A stretch of DNA of 64,000 nucleotides from Ravibacter sp964559125. Its GTDB lineage: Bacteria; Bacteroidota; Bacteroidia; Cytophagales; Spirosomataceae. Of this stretch, positions 53,566 to 62,092 are shown piece after piece (positions within the stretch are counted from its first letter, which is position 1; each line of letters opens with the position of its first letter). The stretch lies in the NCBI GenBank assembly GCA_964559125.1, contig CAZLGW010000017.1, forward strand, positions 61,060 through 125,059, given 5' to 3'. Made by a program: the position numbers and the translations under genes. The notes beneath the pieces were generated by a model that was not told the DNA's origin, did no database searches, and was given only the letters and a program-made list of their open reading frames with translations.

Positions 53566-54567
53566 ATGACTACTACTCATCAAACCCAGATACAGGCCGG
53601 TATAATCGGCGCAGCCGGTTACACCGGCGGCGAACTCCTCCGCATCCTGATCAACCATCCGGGTGTATCCGTCGCTTTCGCCCACAGCAACAGCCAGGGC
53701 GGGAAAAAAATAAGCGACGTCCATACCGATCTTTTAGGCGACACTGACCTGGAGTTCAGCATCGAACCATTTTCCGCACTATCTGACCGTCTCACCGGCA
53801 ACGCCGTACTTTTTCTCTGCTCCGGTCACGGCGCTTCCGCTAAGTTCCTCGCAGAGAATGCAATACCCTCAGGTGTAAAAATCATCGATCTGAGCACCGA
53901 CTACCGCGACGAATCGGATGGTTTTGTATACGGCCTCCCCGAACTGCTGCGCGATACCATCAGGACTGCCGGTAAAATAGCGAATCCCGGATGCTTTGCT
54001 ACCGGTATCCAGCTGGCCCTCCTCCCTCTTGCCGGAAAAGGCCTGCTGACTGATGAAATCCACGTCAGCGCAATAACAGGGAGCACCGGCGCCGGTCAGT
54101 CGCTAAGCCCGACCACGCATTTTTCATGGCGGAACAATAACCTTTCGGTTTACAAACCTTTTACACACCAGCACCTGGCCGAGATCAATATGAATCTCCG
54201 GAGGCTGCAGGAAGACTTTATGCAGCCAATCCGGTTTATTCCCTATCGCGGCGACTTTACGAGGGGCATTATTTCGAACGTCTATACCGCTTTTACAGGC
54301 ACTATCGATGAAGCCAGGCAGCTCTACAGCGATTTTTACGAAACACACCCGTTTACCCATGTGAGCGCACAACCGATCGATCTCAAGCAGGTGATCAATA
54401 CCAATAAAGTATTGTTGCACCTGGAATTACACGACGGCCGGCTGCTGATCACCTCCATAATTGACAATCTAACCAAGGGAGCATCGGGGCAGGCGGTTCA
54501 GAATATGAACCTTATTTTCGGCCTGCCGGAAGATACCGGTCTCAGACTCAAGGCTCCCGCATTTTAA
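53566..54567 (+). CDS. argC: N-acetyl-gamma-glutamyl-phosphate reductase
   Basis: A 333-residue NADPH enzyme of arginine synthesis. The nucleotide motif GAAGYTGGELLR is at residues 15-26, the active-site cysteine is in NPGCFATG, and the conserved HLAEINMNL-type segment has the helper His. The end HLELHDGRLLITSIIDNLTKGASGQAVQN is the classical signature. Seven bases follow argG and 13 bases precede argD, so it is in one transcript. Uses the N-acyl-glutamyl phosphate; acyl group not decided by this enzyme. Confidence 0.97.
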   Translation: MTTTHQTQIQAGIIGAAGYTGGELLRILINHPGVSVAFAHSNSQGGKKISDVHTDLLGDTDLEFSIEPFSALSDRLTGNAVLFLCSGHGASAKFLAENAIPSGVKIIDLSTDYRDESDGFVYGLPELLRDTIRTAGKIANPGCFATGIQLALLPLAGKGLLTDEIHVSAITGSTGAGQSLSPTTHFSWRNNNLSVYKPFTHQHLAEINMNLRRLQEDFMQPIRFIPYRGDFTRGIISNVYTAFTGTIDEARQLYSDFYETHPFTHVSAQPIDLKQVINTNKVLLHLELHDGRLLITSIIDNLTKGASGQAVQNMNLIFGLPEDTGLRLKAPAF

Positions 54568-54580
54568 TCCTGAAAGCGTC

Positions 54581-55714
54581 ATGTCAAAACTATTCGATGT
54601 TTATCCCCTTTATGATATAGAGCCGGTTAAGGCTCAGGGCAGCTACCTGTGGGACAAAAATGGGGTCCGGTATGTTGATCTGTACGGCGGACACGCCGTG
54701 ATCTCGATCGGTCACACCCATCCTCACTACGTCAGAAAGCTGACCGAACAGCTGCAGGCTATAGGATTTTACTCCAATTCGGTTCACATCCCCCAGCAAC
54801 AGGAGCTGGCCGACAAGCTCGGAGCGATCTCCGGATATGATTCCTACCGCCTCTTCCTGGTCAACTCCGGCGCAGAAGCCAATGAAAACGCGCTCAAGCT
54901 GGCATCATTCCATACGAAAAGAAAAAAAGTAGTGGCTTTCCGGAAGGCCTTTCACGGCCGTACTGCCGGTGCAGTAGCGGTTACAGACAATCCCTCCATT
55001 GTGGCACCGCTCAACTACAACGAGCATGTCTCTTTTCTGCCTTTTAACGATATCGAAGCCCTCCGGGATGGGATTACCGAAGAGACCGCCGCAGTCATTG
55101 TAGAAGGAATTCAGGGAGTCGGCGGGATACAGGTGGCAAGTGAAGATTTCCTGAAAGCACTCCGGAAAAAATGTAACGAAACTGGCGCTGTCCTTATTCT
55201 CGACAGCGTACAATGCGGGTACGGGCGTTCGGGGAAATTCTTCTCACACCAGTTTAGCGGCATAGACCCCGATCTGATCACGATGGCCAAAGGCATGGGC
55301 AATGGTTTCCCGATCGGCGGTGTGCTGATCTCTCCCAAATTTGAGGCGTCTTACGGGTTGCTTGGCACCACTTTCGGCGGCAATCACCTGGCTTGTGCAG
55401 CAGGGATAGCGGTACTCGATGCTATTAAAGAAGAAAACCTGCTGGAGAATGCCCGGGAAATGGGCGCCTATCTCTGGAAAGGGATCGAGGAGATCGGAGG
55501 CTACAAAGAGCTGAGGGGGCGCGGTCTCATGATCGGTATAGAGTATGATTTCCCGGTTAAGGAGCTGCGGAATAACCTATTGTTCAAGCATAAGCTGTTC
55601 ACAGGTGTTGCCGGGGCCGGCACCATACGCCTGCTGCCTTCTCTTGCACTCGGGCGCGAAGAGGCCGATCTTTTCCTGGAAGCGCTCAGTAAAGAGACCA
55701 CCGCTCTGGCGTAA
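54581..55714 (+). CDS. argD: Acetylornithine-type aminotransferase
   Basis: A 377-residue class III PLP aminotransferase that makes N-acyl-ornithine from the semialdehyde. Signs: VNSGAEANENALKLA, AFHGRTAG region, the metal/PLP pocket, ILDSVQCGYGRSGKFF and the lysine in ITMAKGMGNGFPIG. It also acts in lysine synthesis in some species. Shorter than many class III enzymes but within the Bacteroidota range. It is 82 bases before the carbamoyltransferase gene. Confidence 0.95.
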   Translation: MSKLFDVYPLYDIEPVKAQGSYLWDKNGVRYVDLYGGHAVISIGHTHPHYVRKLTEQLQAIGFYSNSVHIPQQQELADKLGAISGYDSYRLFLVNSGAEANENALKLASFHTKRKKVVAFRKAFHGRTAGAVAVTDNPSIVAPLNYNEHVSFLPFNDIEALRDGITEETAAVIVEGIQGVGGIQVASEDFLKALRKKCNETGAVLILDSVQCGYGRSGKFFSHQFSGIDPDLITMAKGMGNGFPIGGVLISPKFEASYGLLGTTFGGNHLACAAGIAVLDAIKEENLLENAREMGAYLWKGIEEIGGYKELRGRGLMIGIEYDFPVKELRNNLLFKHKLFTGVAGAGTIRLLPSLALGREEADLFLEALSKETTALA

Positions 55715-55796
55715 GACGCAGGAGCCCGGAGCATGATTTTCGCTTAAATGTTTTTAACCTTTTCAATACCAGTGCTTTTCTATCCCGAAATTTTAC

Positions 55797-56899
55797 ATGA
55801 ACCACTTTCTATCCGTACACGACGTAACCAGTATTAACGATCTTGTCGCTGCAGGGCTGAAGGCCAAATCGGACCCTTTTGCTGAGCAGCACCTGGGGAA
55901 GAACAAAACCATCGGCCTGTTGTTTTTTAACCAGAGCTTCAGAACCAGGATCAGCACTCAGAAAGCTGCTGAAAACCTGGGATTAAAGGTTATTTCTCTC
56001 AACGTAGGGTCAGACAGCTGGGGACTGGAAATGGAAGACGGGGTCTTTATGGACGGGAACAAAGCTGAGCATGTGAAGGAAGCTGCCGCTGTAATCGGCA
56101 AGTTCTGCAATATTGTTGGTGTACGCTCTTTCGCAGGTCTTGAAGACAGGGACTCCGACTATGCCGAGCAGGTTTTCCACCAGTTTAAAAGGTATGCCGG
56201 AGTGCCGATAGTCAACCTCGAATCGGCAACGAGACATCCTTTGCAGTCTCTTGCAGACTGTATTACCATCGCCGAATACAAGCCGGTGGAGCGGCCGAAA
56301 GTTGTTTTGACATGGCTTCCGCACATCAAGCCTCTTCCGCAGGCTGTAGCCAACTCCTTCGCCGAATGGATGAACAGGTCGGATGTGGAATTCGTGATCA
56401 CACACCCGGAAGGCTATGAGCTGGCGCCCCAATTCGCAGAGAGCGCCCGCACTATCTACGACCAGAGGGAAGCCCTCGAAGGCGCCCATTTTGTTTACGG
56501 CAAGAACTGGTCGTCTTATAGTCAATACGGCCAGATGCTGACCGGTGGCCGTGGCTGGGAGATAACAGAGGAAAAGATGGCGCTGACCGACAACGGCTAT
56601 TTTATGCACTGCCTTCCGGTGCGCCGAAACCTGAAAGTAACCGATGGTGTTCTCGACAGCCCGCAATCCCTCGTGATCGGCCAGGCTGCCAACCGGGAAT
56701 GGTCTGCCCAGGCCGTACTGAGGGAGATCCTGCTGGGATTNNNNNNNNNNNNNNNNNNNNNNNNNNNNNNNNNNNNNNNNNNNNNNNNNNNNNNNNNNNN
56801 NNNNNNNNNNNNNNNNNNNNNNNNNNNNNNNNNNNNNNNNCTGCCAACCGGGAATGGTCTGCCCAGGCCGTACTGAGGGAGATCCTGCTGGGATTGTAA
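55797..56899 (+). CDS. N-acylornithine carbamoyltransferase (acetyl- or succinyl-ornithine)
   Basis: The enzyme that transfers carbamoyl from carbamoyl phosphate to N-acyl-ornithine, replacing ornithine carbamoyltransferase. The carbamoyl phosphate site is SFRTR, then NLESATRHPLQSLADC and the C-terminal HCLPVRRN loop. It closely resembles the Bacteroides succinylornithine form. At the specificity position (residue 90, in MDGNKAEH) there is Ala, where the Bacteroides enzyme has Pro and the Xanthomonas acetylornithine enzyme has Glu. The given coordinates include a 100-N run and a 55-base duplicate; without these the frame is intact and ends ...REILLGL after 315 residues. No pseudogene. Confidence 0.92.
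56686..56895. other. 100-N gap flanked by a 55-base exact duplicate (assembly join) inside the carbamoyltransferase gene
   Basis: Bases 56686-56740 (CTGCCAACCGGGAATGGTCT onward) equal 56841-56895. As at 40072-40281 the overlap is 55 bases and the spacer 100 N. Removing one copy with the N restores a normal C-terminus of the carbamoyltransferase. The gap should not be read as an insertion. Confidence 0.9.
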
Positions 56900-56926
56900 A
56901 GGCTTAGCAGTATTCCGGATATCTTC

Positions 56927-57499
56927 TTACCGGCTAATATCTTCCGTATATTTTCTCGGATCATAGCCCTTGGCAAACAAGGGGTACTGATCAAATATTT
57001 TACGGACTACATTCCGGTAGTAGTTGTTGGGATTTACCTCGCTTCCGAGAATTCCTGATGCATAGCCCCGCCAAACTACCTGGTCGGAACCGGCATCGAT
57101 CAGAGAAACGATCAGGGTGCCTTTCTCGAGCGAATATTTAACTGGCTCATACCGGAAGCTGTCGTTTTCAGTATCTACCCAGGATTTGATAACCGGCTGC
57201 ATATATCCCTGGTAACGCAGGTTATCATAAAATATCCCGTAGTTAACCAGGAGTGTCGGCTCTTCCGCAGTAAGCTTATAACCCCTTGCCTGCATCTGCC
57301 TGCGGATAGCTTCGTATATTTCTGTACAAAGGTTGTTGGTATCGCGTTCGCATTCCAGGAACGTATAGGTGGAATAACTTTTGAAGTTGGTTTCGTAGCT
57401 GTAGTCATGTTCAACAAACACTTTCCTGGCATTCGAACAGCCCGCCAGCGCAACGAAAACGCCCGCGGCGAAAACATAGAATAAACGCGAAAATATCAT
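56927..57499 (-). CDS. DUF4136 lipoprotein
   Basis: A 190-residue lipoprotein with the lipobox ALAGC (Cys21) and a DUF4136 domain. The conserved start is DYSYETNFKSYSTYTFLE and the later part includes EEPTLLVNYGIF, then the GTLIVSLIDAGSDQVVWRGYASG signature. Role unknown; common in Bacteroidota and Proteobacteria envelopes. The upstream 200 bases contain a near-consensus promoter with a palindrome in its spacer (57554-57584). Confidence 0.9.
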   Translation of the reverse strand: MIFSRLFYVFAAGVFVALAGCSNARKVFVEHDYSYETNFKSYSTYTFLECERDTNNLCTEIYEAIRRQMQARGYKLTAEEPTLLVNYGIFYDNLRYQGYMQPVIKSWVDTENDSFRYEPVKYSLEKGTLIVSLIDAGSDQVVWRGYASGILGSEVNPNNYYRNVVRKIFDQYPLFAKGYDPRKYTEDISR

Positions 57500-57553
57500 C
57501 GGGAAAAGAGTATTAAGTTAGCATAATTTAAATTACTCAGGATTTGAAGCTAG

Positions 57554-57584
57554 TAAAGCTAAGAAAATGACACCTGAATGTCAA
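57554..57584 (-). promoter_or_regulatory. Near-consensus promoter with palindrome in the spacer, before the DUF4136 gene
   Basis: On the minus strand TTG (57584-57582) is followed after 20 bases by TAGCTTTA (57561-57554). Between them TGACA-TTCAGG-TGTCA (57583-57568) is a perfect 5-base inverted repeat that could be an operator. The last base of the -7 element differs from consensus. Confidence 0.45.
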
Positions 57585-57701
57585 TAGCCTGATTATGATT
57601 TAATTATTATGCCTTCAGTCTTTTTCGCGAAATTATAAACCCGGTTCACTTTAAATTCCCCAATATTTATTTGTATTGCGCTTCTTCATTGTTTCTTCAC
57701 G

Positions 57702-58739
57702 TCATCCTTTCTGATAATAGGCGATCGCCTTTCTCATTTCAGCTGGCGTAACCACGATATCGTATGCGCAGCTTCCGGCTCCGTCAAGGAGGGAAAACCG
57801 AATCTCTTTTCCACGGTTTTTCTTGTCCTGGCGGGTCAGCGCAAGAATAGGCTCCACATCGGAATCCTCTATTCCTACAACGCCGTACACTGAGAACAGG
57901 AATTCTTCAATCTGTAAAAAAAATTCTTTTGAGATCAGTTTACGACTGTAAGAAAGGTAGGCTTCCATCAGCATCCCTACGGCAATAGCCTCACCGTGAA
58001 GCAGTTGCTTCGACCGGGGTTTCTCTAAAAACCTCGTTTCTACCGCATGTCCGAGCGTGTGCCCGAAATTCAATATCTTCCTGAGTCCTTTCTCCTTCGG
58101 GTCTTCGTCTACCACCTTCGATTTGATCGCGACCGAATGAGCGATCAGCTCCGGCCAGCTCTGATCTTCAAAATCGATCTTCCGGATTTCTTCCCATCTG
58201 GCCCCGTCGGCAATCAGGCAGTGCTTAATGATCTCTGCAAAGCCTGATCTTAGTTCACGAACGGGCAAAGTCTTTAAAAAAACAGGATCTATCAATACCC
58301 GGAGAGGCATTGAGAAAACACCCAGGTGATTTTTCAGACCCCGGAAATCTATTCCCAGCTTCCCGCCCACACTGGCGTCTACCTGCGACAGCAGCGTGGT
58401 AGGCACCTGGATAAAATCTATGCCCCGTTTGTATATCGAAGCGCAGAACCCGCCCATATCCCCGATCACTCCCCCTCCGATATTGATAGCCAGTGCATGC
58501 CTGTCGAGCCCGGCATCGGTCATCGCCTGCCATATCACCTCGCACGAATCCAGGGTTTTGTGCACCTCGCCGGCTTCCACCACTGCCAGGTAATGTTTCG
58601 GCAGCAACGGCTTCAATACCGGGTAGCAGAAACGCCTGGTTCTGGTATCTGCAATTACAATGATGCCGGAGTAGCCGCCTTTTTCTAAAAGTCCGGGGAG
58701 AGTTTCGGACAATGGCCCGATCAAAACGCTGGGATTCAT
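57702..58739 (-). CDS. aroB: 3-Dehydroquinate synthase
   Basis: A 345-residue NAD- and metal-dependent enzyme that cyclises DAHP to dehydroquinate, the second step of the shikimate pathway. Recognised by NIGGGVIGDMGGFCASIYKR, the QVPTTLLSQVDASVGGKLGI segment, EIIKHCLI, and the metal-binding His residues in NFGHTLGHA and LHGEAIAVGM. Complete, ordinary length. It is divergent from the rhamnose genes and has no other aro gene beside it. Confidence 0.97.
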   Translation of the reverse strand: MNPSVLIGPLSETLPGLLEKGGYSGIIVIADTRTRRFCYPVLKPLLPKHYLAVVEAGEVHKTLDSCEVIWQAMTDAGLDRHALAINIGGGVIGDMGGFCASIYKRGIDFIQVPTTLLSQVDASVGGKLGIDFRGLKNHLGVFSMPLRVLIDPVFLKTLPVRELRSGFAEIIKHCLIADGARWEEIRKIDFEDQSWPELIAHSVAIKSKVVDEDPKEKGLRKILNFGHTLGHAVETRFLEKPRSKQLLHGEAIAVGMLMEAYLSYSRKLISKEFFLQIEEFLFSVYGVVGIEDSDVEPILALTRQDKKNRGKEIRFSLLDGAGSCAYDIVVTPAEMRKAIAYYQKG

Positions 58740-58934
58740 ATGCTGTCTAAAAAACTGGAAGAAATTGCTGCAAAGATAGCACAGAGTACATAACCGCTCA
58801 CTTTAGAATGCCTTTATTGCCGAATGACTATATTCCCCGGCAAATTTTAAAGCAGGATATCAGGAGAGAGCAGGATAAATACGACCTGCCTATAAGCAAA
58901 ATTTGTGTTTGTATTATCCTAAACCGATGACTAT

Positions 58935-59249
58935 ATGGTGCGGAAAGCCTTTAAAATGCAGCTGTTTGAAGGATTTGAACAGGAGTATAAAAGACGGCAT
59001 GACGAAATATGGCCGGAGCTTGAAACCCTTCTCAGGGAAACCGGCATCTCCGGCTATTCCATATTCCTGGACAAGGAAACGCGGACTTTGTTCGGTGTAA
59101 TGGAGGTTGCCGATGAAACTGCCCGGGCGGGTCTGGCCGAACACCCGGTTATGAAACGCTGGTGGGCTTATATGAATGATATTATGGTCACCAACCCTGA
59201 TAATTCTCCGGTCAGTAAGCCGTTGGAAATGGTTTTCCATATGGATTAG
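58935..59249 (+). CDS. rhaM: L-rhamnose mutarotase
   Basis: A 104-residue protein of the RhaM/YiiL family that interconverts alpha and beta L-rhamnose. It fits by length and by the YKRRHDEIWPELETLL segment (with the His thought to act as acid/base), the LFGVMEV strand and the MKRWWAYMNDIM segment. It is the first gene of a rhamnose unit: 34 bases to rhaI. Cytoplasmic. The start is the ATG at 58935; a second in-frame ATG seven codons later is also possible. Confidence 0.92.
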   Translation: MVRKAFKMQLFEGFEQEYKRRHDEIWPELETLLRETGISGYSIFLDKETRTLFGVMEVADETARAGLAEHPVMKRWWAYMNDIMVTNPDNSPVSKPLEMVFHMD

Positions 59250-59283
59250 TAACCAATTACGATACAACTAGTAACCTTTACAG

Positions 59284-60570
59284 ATGATTACCGAAGAACA
59301 GATTCAAACCCATAACTCGGACCGGCAGGAAGACCATTCCCCCCGCTGGTTCAATTTGTCACGCCAGTTGGAAAAACAGGGCCTGGACACCGGCGAGCTG
59401 GTAAAGAAAGTAGCCGATTTCCAGGTAGCCATCCCCAGCTGGGCGCTGGGTACGGGCGGTACCCGGTTCGGACGTTTTCCTGCCGGGGGCGAACCCCGCT
59501 CGCTTGAAGAAAAAATAGCGGATGTAGGTCTTATTCACAAGCTCAACAGGTCATCCAACAGTATCTCAATTCATATTCCCTGGGATATTCAAGAAGATAT
59601 CAGCGCTATACGGGAACTTTTGAAGGCAAACGGACTTGTTATCGATTCTGTCAATTCTAATACTTTCCAGGACCAGAAAGAACAGGAATTCTCCTACAAA
59701 TTCGGTTCCCTCTGTCATACAAAGCCAGAGGTCAGAAAACAGGCTATAGATCACAATATACAGGCGGTCGATTTCAGCCGCCAACTGAGCGACGAGTGCA
59801 AAACCCTGACTATATGGCTGGCCGACGGCTCCAGTTTCCCGGGCCAGCACCATTTCCGCCGCGCTTATCAGCGCACACTGGAAGCCATACAGGCTATTTA
59901 TGCGGGAATCCCTTCAGACTGGACGACACTTATTGAATACAAGCCTTACGAGCCTTATTTTTATTCGATGGTTATCCCCGATTGGGGTACTTCCTACAGC
60001 CTGTGCCAGCAAACGGGAGAACGGGCGCAGGTACTTGTAGACCTGGGTCATCATCTGCCCAACACCAATATCGAGCAGATCGTAGGACGCCTGATGCATT
60101 TCGGAAGACTCGGCGGCTTTCATTTTAACGGATCCATGTACGGAGACGACGATCTGACGACAGGCGCTATCAAACCCTACCAGCTCTTCCTGATTTTCAA
60201 CGAGCTCGTACAGGGAATGAACGATCCGGCGGTTAAAAACCCCCCGCTTGCCTGGATGATAGATGCCAGCCACAACACGAAAGACCCGATAGAAGACCTG
60301 ATTCAATCGGTGCAGGCCATTAAAACTGCCTATGCAAAAGCCCTTCTTGTCGATACGGAAGCACTTTTTGCCGCACAGGAGGAGAATGAAGTAGTAAAGG
60401 CACAGGAAATTATGCAGGCCGCATTTGAGACCGACGTAAGACCTCTTATTGCCCAATCCAGGCTCTTGTCGGGCGGTGCGCTCGATCCGCTGTCACTGTT
60501 CCGGGAAGCAGGTATCAGGAAGCAGCTGATCGCAGAAAGAGGCCGGTATGCAATTGCTACCGGGCTTTGA
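59284..60570 (+). CDS. rhaI: L-rhamnose isomerase, RhaI type
   Basis: A 428-residue metal-dependent isomerase turning L-rhamnose to L-rhamnulose. Signature parts of the non-RhaA group are WALGTGGTRFGRFP, SIHIPWDI, the LIEYKPYEPYFY strand with metal ligand Glu, VLVDLGHHLPNTNIEQ with the metal Asp and His, and GGFHFNGSMYGDDDL. It is a TIM barrel related to the Pseudomonas enzyme and differs from E. coli RhaA. Downstream 160 bases carry a CTGA repeat before rhaB. Confidence 0.93.
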   Translation: MITEEQIQTHNSDRQEDHSPRWFNLSRQLEKQGLDTGELVKKVADFQVAIPSWALGTGGTRFGRFPAGGEPRSLEEKIADVGLIHKLNRSSNSISIHIPWDIQEDISAIRELLKANGLVIDSVNSNTFQDQKEQEFSYKFGSLCHTKPEVRKQAIDHNIQAVDFSRQLSDECKTLTIWLADGSSFPGQHHFRRAYQRTLEAIQAIYAGIPSDWTTLIEYKPYEPYFYSMVIPDWGTSYSLCQQTGERAQVLVDLGHHLPNTNIEQIVGRLMHFGRLGGFHFNGSMYGDDDLTTGAIKPYQLFLIFNELVQGMNDPAVKNPPLAWMIDASHNTKDPIEDLIQSVQAIKTAYAKALLVDTEALFAAQEENEVVKAQEIMQAAFETDVRPLIAQSRLLSGGALDPLSLFREAGIRKQLIAERGRYAIATGL

Positions 60571-60690
60571 GTATTCGGGCCGCTTAATAAAGATTATTTA
60601 GTATTCAGGTCAATATTCGGTGCAAGATCCCTATATTGATCGGATATTACAACTTTTATACACGTGAGACAGCCATAGGCAGTTTGGGCG

Positions 60691-60731
60691 GCTGACCATT
60701 GACTGCTGAAAGCTGATAACCTTTTATACAA
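60691..60731 (+). repeat. CTGA-type dispersed repeat abutting the rhaB start
   Basis: GCTGACCATTGACTGCTGAA, then AGCTGATAAC and CTTTTATACAA, ending right at the rhaB ATG. Same end as the leader of gcvP on the opposite strand. Confidence 0.6.
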
Positions 60732-62075
60732 ATGAATATAACGGTGGTTTTTGACATAGGGCGTACGAATAAAAAGTACGTTCTGTTTGATGAAAACTAT
60801 GGTGTCGTAGAGGAATATTCCGAATACCTTCCCGAAACAGTCGACGAAGACGGGTTTCCTACCGAAGATCTGCAGCTACTGACAGACTGGATTCGCGGCA
60901 ACTGGAAAAAGATCATCGAAAACCCTGACTATAACGTAAGGGCGGTGAATGCCACAGCCTACGGCGCCAGCTTCGTACACCTGAACGAAAGCCACAGGAC
61001 AGTCGGTCCGCTATATTCTTATCTCAAGCCCTTCCCTGAAGAATTCAGCAGGCAGTTTCACGCGCGTCACGGCAGTCCCGAAGATATCGCCATTCAGACC
61101 GGCTCGCCCGACCTGGGTTTTCTCAACTCCGGGAAACAGATCTACTGGATCAAGTATGCGCGTCCCGAGCTTTTCAGGGAGATCAGGACTTCCCTTCATT
61201 TGCCTCAATACATCATTTACCTGCTAACCGGCCGGAAAGTAACGGATTACACTTCAATAGGGTGCCATACCGGCTTATGGAGCTTTGAAATGATGGACTA
61301 TCACCCCTGGGTAAAAGCCGAAGGTATTCACAAGCTTTTTCCGCCCACTATCGCCGCATCGTCATTCATCAGCCGGCAGAACCAGGGCATGATACAGGCC
61401 GGCTTCGGGCTGCACGACAGTTCCTCAGCCTTGCTTCCCTACAAAATATCATTTAAAGAATCGTTTATCCTTATTTCGACCGGTACCTGGTGTATCAACT
61501 TCAACCCTTTTAATGCGAGGCCGCTTACCTATGATCAGCTGGCAAGCGACTGCCTGCATTATATGAGCACCGAGGGCAGCGGTGTAAAAGCATCGCGCCT
61601 GTTTATCGGAAGAGAGCACGACGAGCAGGTCGAGCGGATCGTAAAGCACTTCGGCGTACCCGGAGATTTCTTCAAATCCCTCGATTTCGTACCCGAGTTG
61701 GTCGGAACTGAGGTCACCCCTTTTTATACACTTACAATGGAAGGCAACGGCCCGCGTCCTGAGAAACAGGAAGGCATCTGGGATGTAAGTGCATACGCTA
61801 CCGCTGAAGCGGCTTATTACGGCCTGATGAAAGGACTCACGGAACTTCTTTTCATATCCCTCGACCTTATCAGTGTCAACGATGTAAAATCCATCTACAT
61901 CGATGGCGGGTTTGCGCGGAATAAGATATTTACGAAGCTCATCGCGGGGAAATATCCTAACCACAAGGTATATACAGCCGAATTGCCCCAGGCTACGGCG
62001 CTTGGTGCGGCGCTCCATGTCACCCGGCCGCAGTTTTTCGACTTCCCCGGTAGGATTTCGATCGTGGAGCCCTGA
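60732..62075 (+). CDS. rhaB: L-rhamnulokinase (FGGY family)
   Basis: A 447-residue sugar kinase. The N-terminal phosphate loop is FDIGRTNKKYVLFD (residues 6-19), the ISTGTWCINFNPF strand marks the second ATPase part, and IDGGFARNKIFTKL the adenosine site. Position after rhaM and rhaI identifies the substrate as L-rhamnulose. No aldolase (rhaD), regulator or transporter gene is visible before the window end, so the pathway continues elsewhere. It is convergent with the dihydroorotase gene at 17 bases. Confidence 0.9.
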   Translation: MNITVVFDIGRTNKKYVLFDENYGVVEEYSEYLPETVDEDGFPTEDLQLLTDWIRGNWKKIIENPDYNVRAVNATAYGASFVHLNESHRTVGPLYSYLKPFPEEFSRQFHARHGSPEDIAIQTGSPDLGFLNSGKQIYWIKYARPELFREIRTSLHLPQYIIYLLTGRKVTDYTSIGCHTGLWSFEMMDYHPWVKAEGIHKLFPPTIAASSFISRQNQGMIQAGFGLHDSSSALLPYKISFKESFILISTGTWCINFNPFNARPLTYDQLASDCLHYMSTEGSGVKASRLFIGREHDEQVERIVKHFGVPGDFFKSLDFVPELVGTEVTPFYTLTMEGNGPRPEKQEGIWDVSAYATAEAAYYGLMKGLTELLFISLDLISVNDVKSIYIDGGFARNKIFTKLIAGKYPNHKVYTAELPQATALGAALHVTRPQFFDFPGRISIVEP

Positions 62076-62092
62076 AGCCGTCGGGCAAAATC

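Noticed and set aside
55797..56899. Carbamoyltransferase as a disrupted gene
   Set aside because: The disruption is a 100-N join with duplicated 55 bases; collapsing it restores a normal 315-residue protein.
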